A DNA stretch of 64,000 bases. It comes from Kalaharituber pfeilii. Lineage: Eukaryota > Ascomycota > Pezizomycetes > Pezizales > Pezizaceae. Numbering within the stretch: the first letter of the stretch is position 1; every line of letters starts with the position of its first letter. Under the pieces are notes generated by a model. That model did not search any database and was not told where the DNA came from. It saw only the letters and a list, made by a program, of their open reading frames with translations. Positions 43,983 through 56,030 of this stretch are shown piece by piece. The DNA is taken from NCBI GenBank assembly GCA_015179045.1, contig WHUZ01000012.1:558001-622000 (forward strand), written 5' to 3'. The translations under genes and the position numbers were made by a program.

Positions 43983-46900
43983 ATGTTCGAGGATCATTGG
44001 TATGAGCACTCGGCCTCGCAGGAGCCGCTTCCTCAAACGACGCTGAACCTGCGGCGGCAAGACTCCACAGCACGGCAATCCTTCGACTCGCCCCGCAGCT
44101 CACGGGTATAGTTGGTTCCCATTCAGCATACCGGGAATGCAAGTGCTGATATTTATGAGTTGCAGGAAATAGCGCGGGAGACGCCTAGACAGCCCCCTCG
44201 CAAGGTCCTTGAGCTTCCAAAGCCAACAATCATTCGGCGGGCCGCATCATACAATGACTTTGTCAATCAAAGAAGTGAAATATTCCTATTAAGTGAGGAT
44301 ACCAATTCGCTGCTGACAGTGGGTGCTGCTACCTGTGGCATCCGTAGCCCTCCAGAGGCTGAGCTACCGCCGCGGCCGAAATCTAGAAACGACCTGGATC
44401 GTATGGCTAGCGGACGAGTTAACTCAGAGCAAACAACGGCGAAGCATCCACGAGACTTTAGAACTGAGCTTGATCTTCTACAGTGGTACGAAAGGCTCGA
44501 GGGTGAGCTACAGGATGCCAGCGATGATGAATACCGGTAGGATTCAACGCCTGTCATAATGTAAGATCAATCTAACAAACGCCTAGACTCTTCCTGTCAA
44601 CTATCCAGTCACAGTTATGGACATGCCAGCATTTACTTAATACGACAGATAACACATTATTTCTCTTGTCATCCTTAAAAAGTTCATTTATAGCCGTCCG
44701 GCATCAGACGTCTTCATTCCAGTCTCAATGCGAAGATCTCGTGGCTGAAGAGCAACGCCTGGAAATGCTATCTCAGCAAATCGGCCGGGGATTAGCCCCA
44801 TTCGCAGAGCTTGAGGGAATTGTTACAAAACTGAATCGACCTGGAGTCGATTTTGTGAAAACAAGAAGCTTCCTAGACATGCTTAAGACGTTGGATTGGT
44901 GCTTGGAAAATCTCAGCAAGTTTGTACGCTATCATGCTCTTCTCCCTAACCCTTGTCTGTACTAAGTTATTGTGAACTATACAGCCCCAATTCAAGGACA
45001 CACCAATATACCTTCCCCGGTTCCGTCGATGCATGACCATAGCACTCACCTTGATCCGCAACTATTTTGTCAACTCCCTGAAGGAAACGTCGGCTGATGT
45101 CTTCAAGAGAATGTCTGCGAAAAACCTCACAGAGACAAGCCAGTCAGCTCTTCTGTACGCTAGATTTCGTGTGAACGCACCTGAATTAAGGGAGCTAGTT
45201 GGTGAAATTGAGAAACGCTGTGCTGGACACGAAGAGTTGAGTAGCGCCTTATAATTTGTCAACTAATCTAACTTTCGGACAGATATATCTCACTCCTGAA
45301 TGATTGCTATAAGGCCTTTTTTTCGAGTCGCCAGCCCTTTGTTGGGCCGCTTATAAATAAGAGGGTGGCCGATATAGCTGCTGCGGGTACTAATTCTGGT
45401 GACCTTGTAGCTTTCGCTCGGTCAAGTATTAGTGACGTGAGGAGTATTTGCAATGATGAATTTGAGTTATTTTATGCTTGTTTCAGTACGGGAGAGCGAG
45501 AAGTATAGTATGAATGCCTCTATACTCTTCTTACGTGTAATAGCTAATTTCCTTGTACTAAGTGCCTTCTTAGAGACCGTATGCAAGCCTCTATATGATC
45601 GCATACGGCCAAAGATCAACTCAGAAACGCAGTTGGTGAACTTATGCGAACTTTGTACTTTGCTCCAAACTCGATACATAAGAGACCCTGAAGACTGTGA
45701 GTGAAATCGAGAATTTAAATACATTACATGAAACTGATCGTTACACAGCCGATTTTGACCCCTATGACAGGTCTCAACTTGACTTTGGCCGCCTCATCCA
45801 GACAATTTTGCAAGATACCCAAACTCGATTGGTCGCAGGTGCTCAGATTGTTTTGAAGAACGCTATTGAACAATTTGTCCCCAAAGCCGAAGATCTAGAT
45901 TACCCTGCGAAGGCGCAAACTCGAGCCAAGACAACTGATTTTCCAGCACCAGCGGTCATCGAGACAGATGAGAATGTGGGAACAGGTGGCAGCTATGATA
46001 CCAATGCTGTCTTTCAGGGTTGGTATCCAACGCTTCGAAAGGCCATATGGTTGCTATCAAGGATCTATCGACTAGTAAATGTACGTACGCGGAGTTCCTA
46101 TCGTTTTTCCACAAATTATGCTAATTTGCCCCTAGCCCACTGTTTTTGGTGACATAGCACACAAAATCGTCCATAGTTGTACTATTTCCCTCGTGAAAGC
46201 TTCAAAGGAACTTTCAAAAAAGCAAACACCAATTGACGGGTACCTCTTTCTAATAAAATATCTTCTTATACTTAAAGAACAGATCGTCGCCTTTGATATT
46301 GAGTATCTCCCTCCTGAACAAGGGAAAAAAGATGTACAAGAAACACTATCAGGTACATTCTGGGATGTATACATGAGAGGTGGTTTATTTACAAGAGATG
46401 GAATTTTGAAGCTTGTTAGTGTGGGTGCAGGATGGGCCGGTGGGCCGGTAGAAAATATGATAGATGCAAAAGCGGTGCGTTGTCATTGCATTTTATACAC
46501 ATTGGGCTCAATTGATTCAAAAATTATTTAGGAATTAGATGCTACACTGAGGACAGCCATCACCTCATTCACTACTCACTATGCGTCGAAGATGTTAGCA
46601 CCAATACTGTCATCTACCTCTAATTCACCAAAATCTTCTACAGCCTCGCATCCTGTTAGTTTAACTCCAACGCTCAATCCACATTGGCAGCCCCAGATTC
46701 CTCCTCCTCGAATATCTTCCCCATTATCAATGCAGTCACATTCACCGAACCCGACTGGGTCACCACAAATCATGAGATCACCATCGCCACTACCACAACC
46801 ACAGCCTTTAGTGTTTGCGGCCTCGACTCAGCTTGCAGACAAGAGTGGTGATCAGTTGATGAGAGAAGTGAAGGACAGCATCGAGACTGAGCTTGTACAC

Positions 46901-47393
46901 TTAAGAAATAAACTGCAAGAGTATGCAGCTGGGGACTGGAGGACTCGAGAGGCCTTGGTAGGAGCAGTTCAGGTAAGATATGCACTTGGGACTTAGTCTC
47001 ATGCTAGTTCAAAGAGTGAATATAGTTAACGAGGGTAAATAGGAACTATTGATCAGCAAATATGAAACATTCTTCTCTCATCTCCTTCAAGAAACAAGTG
47101 GGCCTAAGGGAATTACGGTCTCAGTAACGTACCGAAATGTGTGGGATGTTGAAAAATTCATTAACTGGACCAATGAGGTCTTTGAAGTAGGAAAAGGCTT
47201 GGTCGACGGAGAGAGGCACGGCGAGCAGGGTACGTATGATGCTGGGGAAGGACAGGGTCTTGGTATTGGTATGGATGGTGGAGACGAGGAGGAGGAGGAG
47301 GAGGAGGAGGAGGAGGAGGAGGAGGATGTATATACGGAAAATAATGATGAGGATCATGTGGGTGATGTCGGGGTTGAAGAGAGAGGGGTGTAG
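43983..47393 (+). CDS. COG3: COG3, conserved oligomeric Golgi complex subunit 3 (Sec34), with an in-frame TAG
   Basis: Lobe A subunit of the COG tether for retrograde vesicles within the Golgi. Exons: 43983-44536, 44587-44923, 44985-45235, 45283-45507, 45563-45696, 45749-46080, 46136-46474, 46532-46972, 47043-47393; 988 codons, all phases consistent. The start MFEDHWYEHS matches fungal COG3. The core SSFQSQCEDLVAEEQRLEML and KLNRPGVDFVKTRSFLDML is diagnostic, followed by YLPRFRRCMTIALTLIRNYF and FLETVCKPLYDRIRPKI. Codon 43 (44109-44111) is TAG, with the same frame open before and after (PRSSRV, then LVPIQHTGNAS). A splice around it would need a 21-nt intron (GTATAG...CATTCAG), too short to be believed. 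The C-terminus has a Glu run encoded by (GAG)n. Confidence 0.92.
47284..47326 (+). repeat. (GAG)n/(GAGGAG)n microsatellite in COG3
   Basis: About 13 consecutive GAG codons encode a Glu run near the C-terminus of COG3; likely length-variable between strains. Confidence 0.9.
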
Positions 47394-47648
47394 AGTGTGG
47401 TTGCAAGTACTCTATATGTAGACATGCAGGCTATGGTAGTACCCACACTAGCTTTAGTTTTTTACGTGGTGAAGAGGTGTTTTATCCAATTTTTGGCCGT
47501 GTAATATGGAGGGATGCGCAATTACCCTCAATAGCTATTGTTTCTACAATATAGATTCTAGAAACACGAAACACGTTACTTTTTTAATGCACACCCGGAA
47601 GGCCATGTTCATCAGGGCAAGTACTTGATACATCTAACTGTCTGTTAT
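47394..47648. other. Convergent 3' region COG3 / DBP8
   Basis: 255 bp, no feature beyond expected transcript ends. Confidence 0.4.
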
Positions 47649-49251
47649 TTAGTTTTTCTTCTTCCGCATACCTCCCACCAGTGCTTTCCCTTTTCGTTTC
47701 TTCTTTCCCTTCTCGTTTCTACCCTCGTCTATATTCATGATTGCCTCCCTTTTTTTCTCGCTGACGAGTTGCAGGGCCTCTCTGACTACTCTACCCTCTA
47801 GGCTCACACTATCGTCATCTTCATATTTTTCCATCTTCTTCCCAGCTCTCTCCTCGATAGCATGCACAAGCAACACATCATGTTCTGTAACAAATGTTAC
47901 TGACTCTCCCTTCTTGCCTGCTCTTGCCGTACGCCCAACTCTGTGAATATAATCATCTGGATCCCGAGGCACATCAAAGTTGATAACTAGTTCAACAACA
48001 GGAATATCGAGACCACGGGAAGCAACATCAGTTGCTATTAGTATTCGAGCAGCTTGTGCTCGGAAGCGCCCAAGAGAGTCGATACGCTCCCTTTGCGGCA
48101 GATCAGAATGTAATGCAGTTACTCGATGCCCTAGAAGCTTGAGGGTCTGTGTGAGGAGAGTAGCTGAATATGTACGATTCGTAAATATTATGGCTGATTT
48201 CTTCTCATTTCTAGGTGTGCTCAGCAAGGTATGTAGATACGCTTCACGAGTGGGTGTGGGTATCAGAAGATATGACTGCAAGAGAGTTGGAGGTATTGAG
48301 ATCCTAAGAATGCGAATGTTAGTGATGCGTTGGTACAACGCATGTAACATTACTACTTACTGGTCAGTGTCAACTTCACAAATGAACACTGGTTTTCTCC
48401 CTTTCGCGACTGGCTTCTCTTTTAGCATACGAACCTCATCAGTTACTGTTGCAGTAAACAGTAGCGTTTGCCTTCCTTGTTCTGCGGATGGAACCACACT
48501 GATACACTCCTCCAGATCCTCTGCAAAAGAGTCGGTTAGAAGCCTATCCGCTTCATCCAAGACCACAAATCTCGCCCGCCGCAGTCCACATATTGTATCT
48601 TCTCCGGACGACCTTATGTGATCAGCGAGCCTTCCCGGGGTAGCTATCACAATATGGGGTCGAGACGCTAGGGAAATGGCTTGCTCTCTCATGTCCACAC
48701 CCCCGATCAACAGACATAGTTTTATATTTTGAGGGGATCCCAATGCGTTGAATTGCTCTGCCATCTGAAGTGCTAACTCCCTACAGTACTCGACGGGCAA
48801 TTAGCATTGATATAAATAAGCTTTTGTACCAAAGAGCCAACCTCGTGGGTGTTAATATAAGGGCAAAGATTCCAAACGGATCCTCTGCCCATTTCTGTAA
48901 GATCGGAGCGGCAAAGGCGACTGTTTTTCCTGAGCCAGTCCGAGAGCCCCCAATACAGTCCCGCCCTAAAATGTGCAACAATTATGAGCCAGCTGCAAAT
49001 GTCATCCCCAGCTGCAGCCATCATTTGGCGACGCTTAGAAAATAGGCAATGCACATACCTTCAAGGATAGGCCCAATACAGGCGGCTTGAATCGGAGTGG
49101 GCTTTCTGATGGCCATAGCCGCCAGAGAATCAACAAGCCATTTCGAGACACCCAAGGCGGCGAATGATGGGGCAGTCTGCTGGGCAGTAGGTGTTTGCTG
49201 TGTTGCCATCCAATTCGCCTGTGTTGATGCCTCCGAACTTCTCTGCTTCAT
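47649..49251 (-). CDS. DBP8: ATP-dependent RNA helicase DBP8
   Basis: Nucleolar DEAD-box helicase for 18S rRNA maturation; in yeast it is stimulated by ESF2. Exons on the minus strand: 49251-49059, 48965-48842, 48780-48361, 48303-47649; 463 aa. Motifs in order: F-x-LG with PTPIQ (Q motif), GSRTGSGKT (I), PTRELA (Ia), TPGR (Ib), DEAD (II), TAT in LFTATVTDE (III), IIFTNR (IV), [10 protein letters not shown] (V), [10 protein letters not shown] (VI). The C-terminal tail is Lys-rich ([19 protein letters not shown]), as usual in nucleolar helicases. Family placement as DBP8 rests on [20 protein letters not shown] and [16 protein letters not shown]. Divergent from the TFIIIC gene. Confidence 0.92.
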
Positions 49252-49969
49252 TAGATATTATGCTTTGTCGTAATCTTGCGATTTGAGGAGTCAATGCTCA
49301 GTTTTGAATTTTTGGTACACTGCGATAGTCGGCATGCAGATCTGAAGCTGTGCAGCTGTTGGAACCTGAGTGGCTGCAGGGATTTAACTCTGTTTTCACT
49401 TTGGGTTGGTTTGGTACTTCGGTCAGCTTGTGGAGTGCAAAGCTGCGACTCTTGATCATGCTTGTAAAGCGAAAAGTGCCTGCGCGCTAATAACATTAAT
49501 TAGCCATTCGGCCGCCCACAAATCAGATGCACAACTGCCGTGAATCCAGCATAAAATCACTTAGCTTCAGCATCCTCTACGCTGGATATTTGTAAGACTC
49601 TACAAGATAATTGTATTACAGGTGTGAATGCAAAGTGCAGTCCACAACGTGCTTGGAAATTTTTCATACGTGAACGAGGAAAAGGTACTTGCAATCCTAC
49701 TTAATGGCATGCCACGATCTGAGCTTGAAGGGAAGGGAAGGGAGCGAAAAAAACACAAAAAGTATGGCCCAGTGTGTCTGAATGGATGATTGAGTTGACG
49801 TGGACTGAATTTGGATGTGTACGTTTGCTCACATCACAATGGCAGACAGACAGTTCTTGATTCTGAGTTCTTATACAGCAGAACAGGCGGCTTCGTTTCT
49901 CAACACGAATTGCCCAACCCGAGGCATCCACTGTAGTTCTGGAAAAGCAACCTCGACAAACAGGTAGCC
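49252..49969. promoter_or_regulatory. Divergent promoter region DBP8 / TFC6-like
   Basis: About 720 bp between divergent starts. No clear motif recognised. Confidence 0.35.
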
Positions 49970-52129
49970 ATGACTTCTCTCAGGCGGCGGCATACTCAAG
50001 TCTCATACAACGTCGATCCATACAAAGAGCTTGATAGCGACGCAGAGAACGGTGCCATTATGGACGTGGATTCGGGCGACGAAGAGTTTGATCCCGAAGG
50101 ATCGCTGGTGAAGGGCAAGAGTAAGGATGGAAATCATTCAAATGGCGGGAACGATTATAAAGACGATGATGAGGGAGATTCAGATGGCCAATCAGAGGCA
50201 TTCGACGTGCTTTCTGATGGAGAGGAACAGGAAAATGAGGATAGTGGAGATAATGATGATGACGAACAGAAGGATGCTTCTGAAAATGAACAAGAGGGGA
50301 AGACTAAGAAAAGGCGGGCTCCACACCCGGGTTTTGCTGTCCGCATCAATCGTCGACCAGGGCTTCCAGCAAAGTCGAATTCAAAAAGAGAACGCATTGA
50401 AACGATCTACGGCAATGACGTTGCTGCTCTAGTCGCTGGGATCAAAGCTCGTGATTTATGGATTCTCGATCCAGTGATACCCCACCGGAAGAATCTTTCT
50501 TATACACCCTTTTTTGATGAAACACAACTTGAGATAGTAGATCTTGGAAATGGTGAACAGACGTTACAATGGCTGGATTATGGTTGTGATAAAGAAGAGA
50601 TAGAGAAGTTTTTGCCCGCAGAGGATAGTAAGCTCAGATGCATCCTCGGGCCTCTAGGTGGCCAGAAAATTATTACATTTAGTAGGTTTGGAATTTGTGA
50701 TTTAAGTACAGCGCACAAAGGAAGAGCAGGGCACATGCTGAACGCGGGTGGACATGTGGTGGGTATGGACTGGGCTCCCAATAGGCCAAACGGTATGGAC
50801 CTTTTCCTCCCTTAATGCAATCAAATACTTACCCTTACTGCAGGCTTTCAATATCTTGCCATATCGATAAAATCCCCTCATCAAACTGTCCCAGAGAAAA
50901 GCCTAGATGTACCACATGCTTACGCACGTAGGCCTGGGCCCGCTCATATACAAATATGGAGAGTACCTGCAGATTCTGCTAGAGGCACAGTAGCCGGTAA
51001 ACCTTCTCTTGCATTGATCATTTGCCATGAATGGGGAGTTGTCCAGTCTCTTAAGTGGTGTCCTATCCCGAAGAAGATCGAGGATCCAACTGAAATTGGC
51101 CATCTGGCTGCCGTCTTCGGCGATGGGGCTGTTAGAGTCATACAAGTATGTTTCCAAGAGGAGGACGTTGATAAAGAGACATCGTTTGCGAGAATTACCA
51201 AGCCACTATTTGAAGGAAATCTACCGGATACTCTGTGCACATGCCTTGCCTGGCTCTCCACTCACGAAATAGCGGCAGGGTGTAGCAATGGGTTTGCAGC
51301 TGTTTGGGATATCCGGCACACAATTGCCCCTGAAAATAAAAATATTGTTATACCCCCTCATCATTATCTGCCACTTCACCAAACCTACATTTTGGATATA
51401 CAATCATGCTTTCCATCATATCCAAACACCATAGTGACTTCCTCTATGGACGGGCACTGCCGTCTCACCTCACTCTTTGATCCACAAGCAGATACAATCT
51501 TGACAGGACGGTCCAGATTGAGCTCTAATTCTGTTGCGTGGGTGGACTGTATCCATACAGTCCTCGCTAGTGAAGAAGGGACGTGGGTAAAAATGTATCC
51601 GTTGAGGCGCTTTTGGAGCAGCACTAGTGTGGCAAGACAGAGTCAAGGAGGCGTCATTCTGAGTCTTGGAGCCAGCAAGTGCCATCCGTTTGTGCTGGCT
51701 GGAGGAGGAGAGGGCGAAGTTATAGTATTCAATCCTTTACGAAAAACATTTCACGGTAAAATTGTATGTTCCACCCTTAATGGTTCTTGACCGATGATTC
51801 CTAACAGGGTGATTGCAGAAAGTATACCAACAAACATGGTTTCAGATTGAATATTCGCCTAAAAGCGACATGTACAGGATTATGGAAGGGTTCAGGATGG
51901 AGAAGATTTCCTTTAAATCTGAGGTTTGTTTCGAAATTTCCATTCTGCTTGAGTCTGCTCACGATTCTCATGATAGACGAAGGGCTCAAAAGGTGATGGT
52001 CACTCCACAGTGTTCGAGGAAAGAGGAGGCATTACAAAGGTTGGCTGGAATCAGAATCCAGAATTTGGTGGGTGGGCAGCAGCAGGCACCGCTGGGGGGC
52101 TGGTGAGAGTTGAAGATTTGGCTATATGA
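49970..52129 (+). CDS. TFC6: TFC6-like TFIIIC (tau) subunit with acidic N-terminus and WD40 domain
   Basis: Probable tau91-type subunit of TFIIIC, the Pol III factor that binds tRNA B-boxes. Exons: 49970-50792, 50844-51763, 51819-51923, 51977-52129; 666 aa, all in phase. The N-terminus is acidic (EQENEDSGDNDDDEQ), then a basic patch with AT-hook-like features (KKRRAPHPGFAVRINRRPG). A degenerate WD40 domain follows: GRAGHMLNAGGHVVGMDWAP, WGVVQSLKWCPIP, LAAVFGDGAVRVI, FVLAGGGEGEVIVFNPL. The end KVGWNQNPEFGGWAAAGTAG GLVRVEDLAI is characteristic of this fungal family (written here in two parts). Exon 3 begins at 51819, giving HGKI-KVYQQTW. Identification is by overall architecture and these motifs; individual WD repeats are weak. 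Confidence 0.82.
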
Positions 52130-52712
52130 GGCTATCAAGACAAAAAGTGTCTTTTACTTGGTTATTGAAGAAGCCATTTATGGGCTGTGATACAGTGAAT
52201 TTGTGTGAGTCGAGACACAGCTTACTATTGCTTCAGATCACGTGTTCTGTTATATCTTGGCGATGTGCATCCTAGCTAGGAAAAAAAGGCTTTCCGTACC
52301 ACGCACAGCTCTAGATCGAGGGTCCTGGCCTCTGGACACTCACTCAATTGAACGTAATTCAGCATACGCAGGCCATTTCAGTTGGGCTGGAAGCTCGACA
52401 GAGAACTATTTGGCAAGCAGTCTCGAACTAGTCGATTCCGACGCAGCTGCTTGCTAGACTCACGGAATTCGAGTATACCACCCCTCTTCGAATCGGACAT
52501 TCCACTTCGCCTTGCACACTTCGACAGGTCGCAGCATCAATCTGCAGCATAGAGAGCATTACTTGAGCTACCGCATTCGCTGGCACCCTACATTCGATCT
52601 TTCGCAATCCCACCACCCCATCAAGGCTGAACCTGCCGACCTCACAAAATCACCAGACACAAGTAGGCTGCCATCCACCTATTGCAAGACTACTCATACC
52701 CGAATTATAGCC
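52130..52712. other. Intergenic region TFC6-like / mL40
   Basis: About 580 bp in a tandem gene pair. No gene or repeat seen; mL40 promoter presumed. Confidence 0.4.
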
Positions 52713-53289
52713 ATGGTCTTTCCCCATGGCCTCTTCAGCGCCGCTCGGCCCTCCTTCGCCGCCGACAAGACGCTTATCTCGTCCCTTCTGTCCGCACCCT
52801 CCTCCACAATCCATTCCTCTCTTGCCTCAGTATGCACCGGCATCCCCAATGGCCCAACTACCTTCATCCGCTGCATGGCCAAAAAGTCTGGAGGTCGTGT
52901 CCGTGACCCCCGTGTCCGTAAGTCTCCCCTCCTCCCCAACCCCTCCCCAACTAACTCGCCATGTAGGTATGATCCGCTACTCTCTCAACCACCCACTGAC
53001 CCCCCGCCCCCTCAAGTTTGGCACCATGCGCATGCTCCGCCACTGGACCATCCACCGCGCCTGGCAGCTCTACCAACGCAAACTTCGCACCCAGCGCGAG
53101 CTTGAGCTCGAGCGTCAGTACAACAAAATCCGGGACGCGTGCGAGGAGCTGGCACGCACGGATCAGAGGCTGTTTAGGATCGCGACGGCAAAGAAGGGGG
53201 TCGGGTATTTTCCGGTAGAGATGAGGATCCCAACAGATACGCCGTCGAGGGAGGGGTGGAATTACGGATGGAGGAGGCAGGTGAAGTAA
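52713..53289 (+). CDS. MRPL28: Mitochondrial large ribosomal subunit protein mL40 (MRPL28)
   Basis: Structural protein of the mitochondrial 54S subunit. Exons 52713-52917 and 52967-53289 give 175 aa. The N-terminus is a Ser/Ala-rich basic targeting sequence up to about residue 55 (KSGGRVRDPRV). The mature protein has RMIRYSLNHPLTPRPLKFGT, MLRHWTIHRAWQLYQRK and LERQYNKIRDACEEL, and ends WNYGWRRQVK, all typical of fungal mL40. The intron is 49 nt with branch ACTAAC. Translation is much more GC-rich than the flanks. Confidence 0.92.
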
Positions 53290-54377
53290 GTTGTAGGTGT
53301 TGATGGTGGTGGTGTCTGGGGGGTTGGATTAAAGTGTCTGGAATGGGTAGAGGTTGTTGAGGGTAATGGGTGGTTGCAGTGGTGCGGGTGAGGTGCTGAG
53401 ACCATATGCTGTGAGAACTTGCACACCAAACAATACCTACATAGATTTCCCCTTTTACTTTCTTCGTTCCATTTTTCTCATACACAGGAGTAGCATATCA
53501 CCTTACGCAGAAGGAAGCACAACTTTTTTCCTCCGCTTCCATTCACGCTTGCACTATGTAATTAATTCGTGAACACTTGTACAACATCCTTTCATTTACG
53601 AGACTCTAAGATCTAGCTGCGTGGCACACCTCATTTTATTTTTTCAGAGCAAATGCAACCTCTCTTGCTTATTAGAGAATTGCAGATATTTCAACCACCA
53701 AAATCGCATGACATCAGACTACATAGTTTGATGTCTCCGAATCAGAACTAACAAAAACAAAATATGGAACTTTAAGCTGTGGGGGTATGATACATAATGT
53801 GTCACTGCAGCATTAGTCATTCGTTAGTCAGCTAATTCACCTGCACATACATCTACTAGTAGCATTCGGCTACCTGCCTAGTTTGGAACCCAGTACTCGC
53901 ACTTCAACTTCGCCGTATGAAGTCGCCATATGTATGGTAAGGGAGATATACTTCTAATTTGATGATGTCACGTGGTGCTGAATACTTAAGTACATACTGC
54001 GTACATGCATACTTTGCATAGCTCATCCCAACCCCAAAGGTGGCCAATGATCATGAAGCTTTTGCACACGGATGGAAGAACTCGTATATTTGAATACTTA
54101 TAAGCTAACTAGGGACATGTGCATTATGTGCTGAAGGATGTCAGGCCCGGCCCGGGTAAAGGATACAACTCTAGTGTAAGGACAGAGCCCGATGGCAGAG
54201 GACGAAGCCTACTAGAAGAGTTCAAAGTCTATTCTGTGATGATCATCCCTCGTCTCGAGTCAAGACTAAGGCCTTAAATACTGTGGCTCGTACACCAGAA
54301 GCTTCCGTCAGCTCGTACGCCAGAAGCTTCTGTCACCGCTATGCGCCATATGCGTCATGCAGCCGTGACATCTATTA
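53290..54377. other. mL40 downstream region, repeat-rich
   Basis: No gene. Towards its end there is the 25-bp tandem pair at 54286-54335 and, before it, sequence with the look of an LTR fragment (GTCAGGCCCGGCCCGGG at about 54139), which I cannot delimit. Confidence 0.35.
54286..54335. repeat. 25-bp tandem duplication
   Basis: GCTCGTACACCAGAAGCTTC... and GCTCGTACGCCAGAAGCTTC..., two adjacent 25-bp units with two transitions between them. Confidence 0.85.
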
Positions 54378-54582
54378 CAGTGCCTAGGCAAAAGTATCCG
54401 TACACCCCTGAAAGTTATGCAGTATCATGAAAGGTCAGTGCTGCATATCGTGTAGCAAATGGAGCACGAGCAGCGAGGCTGCGCACCAAATTTCAGTCTG
54501 TGCCCGTAATCGAGTACAGCTACTGGGTTTTCCTGATACTGCATACCTTTCAGAAATGTACGGATACTTTGCCTAGGCACTG
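54378..54582. mobile_element. 205-bp Tc1/mariner-like MITE
   Basis: Terminal inverted repeats of about 49 bp starting CAGTGCCTAGGCAAAAGTAT, with a few mismatches, TA on both sides (54376-54377, 54583-54584). CAGTG-type ends and AAAGTAT words are typical of Tc1/mariner. The 105-bp centre does not code. Confidence 0.85.
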
Positions 54583-54615
54583 TATATTTATCACTGGCCG
54601 CATACGACCTCGATA

Positions 54616-54768
54616 CAGTCGAACTTGGTAAGGCGGGACCGGCGGGTTTTATCAAATAAGGAAAAATATCCAATAATCCCCACCGGCCCAATTGGCTCGG
54701 GCCGGCAAAGTTGACCCAATAAGACAGGTTATCCAATACGAGAAGATCCAATATAAGAGATTCGACTG
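54616..54768. mobile_element. 153-bp pogo-like MITE
   Basis: Ends CAGTCGAA / TTCGACTG flanked by TA (54614-54615, 54769-54770). Internal words ATCCAATA and GGCCCA recur. CAGTCGA ends are usual for pogo/Tigger-type elements. It begins only 33 bp after the 205-bp element. Confidence 0.7.
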
Positions 54769-56030
54769 TATCTCATTTGCGATCATATAGTACTCTTGTG
54801 ACCATATACATGTATACATTAAGCAAGTATCAAGTTAAGTACTAGTAGCGAGTAACATTGGCCCCAGAAACCCTGACAGTCTCTTGCCCAAGTCACAATT
54901 TTCCGATTTCAGTGATCTTGCAAATTGATTTTCCCTTCTGACTGTGTCCCGCGTCCAAAGGAGAAGGACCGGGCAGCGAACTTCATTATCAGTCTGTCGC
55001 ATTCTAGAGCCTCACGCGGGCCCAAAGAGCCGGGCAGTGAAGGTGGTGGTCATCTGGCATAGGCACACCCCCAGCCCTGGTGTCAACAAGGGGCCGAACG
55101 TCTTCAAGTACAGTCTCGAGGCTGCTTCAAGCAGCCCCTGAACCGACGGAAGCGTGCGCTGCTGACCTACCTTTTGTGCAATAAATAGTAGATCGGTTGG
55201 CTACTGTCTAATTCGAGCACTTATGCTCGTTTGTCACATGCGCCGCAGCCGTCTCCTTTCTCGCTGTTTTGTGAATATTGTGCCTCCTGCTGCTCCCATA
55301 CTCCGTCTTCTGTGGGGAACTATTTATTATGTGACCAGGCTGTGGCCATGTTGTATGAATGAGTGCAGTGTGTGGGTACCTTAAGTACCTCAACCACTGT
55401 GTCAGTGGTCTCGAGCCCTGTAGCAGTCCCACGCGTTTCCCGCAGTCACATAAGTGCTAGCACCTTGTAGTGTTGTGAACCTCCACAAGTTAGTAGGAGA
55501 GCTCTGGTATAAATACTCTAGTACTTTAGTAGGTACCCAATTACACACTTGTTCCTTCACACGTTTATCTATTCCTTAATCCTTGACTACCTACACTGAA
55601 AAGTGTACGTATTGAGGAAGATCTGGGAACCAGAATATCTCTTAGTCGATTTGGAGCAGCCTAGAGCCAGTCTGGTCCTTGCATTTGTACAACTTCACCA
55701 TTCTCTGCTTCCGTCAACATAGCCTCAATAACAACAATCACGGCCATATGTTTGGGATAACGCCAGCCGATCCTTCGAGCCACCACTGAGCCATCCTTTC
55801 CACATTATACTGGACTGTCGTTTTCAATTCACAGAACCTGTTCGTAGCGAGAGATTCACTCCTCGCGAAATTTCCTGCATTCAAGATTCTTCAGCAGCCA
55901 CATCAGATTGTGTACATTGTCCAGCACTAAGGCAAAGTCGCCCTGAGTGGTCCCAACCTGACGCTGCTTAATCGCTACCAATTCCAACATTCAAGAGCTA
56001 GCGTCTCAGGAGTACAACCTGGTAGCCAAA
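54769..56030. other. Upstream region of the Cys-cluster protein gene
   Basis: 1.26 kb without a supportable ORF. GGTATAAATACTC at about 55507 is a good TATA box, but it is 520 bp upstream of the ATG at 56031, so either a long leader exists or it belongs to a retro-element relic. GACCGGGCAG / GAGCCGGGCAG words are repeated at 54969 and 55028. Confidence 0.35.

Noticed and set aside
43451..44005. Long overlapping plus-strand ORFs upstream of COG3
   Set aside because: They occur in several frames at once in a GC-rich segment, which is expected by chance; the COG3 start at 43983 explains the real coding.
47236..47421. Poly-Arg/poly-Pro ORFs across (GAG)n
   Set aside because: Other-frame translations of the COG3 microsatellite.
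52512..53105. 197-codon ORF starting before mL40
   Set aside because: It reads through the mL40 donor and lacks an in-frame authentic start; the spliced mL40 model has full family similarity.
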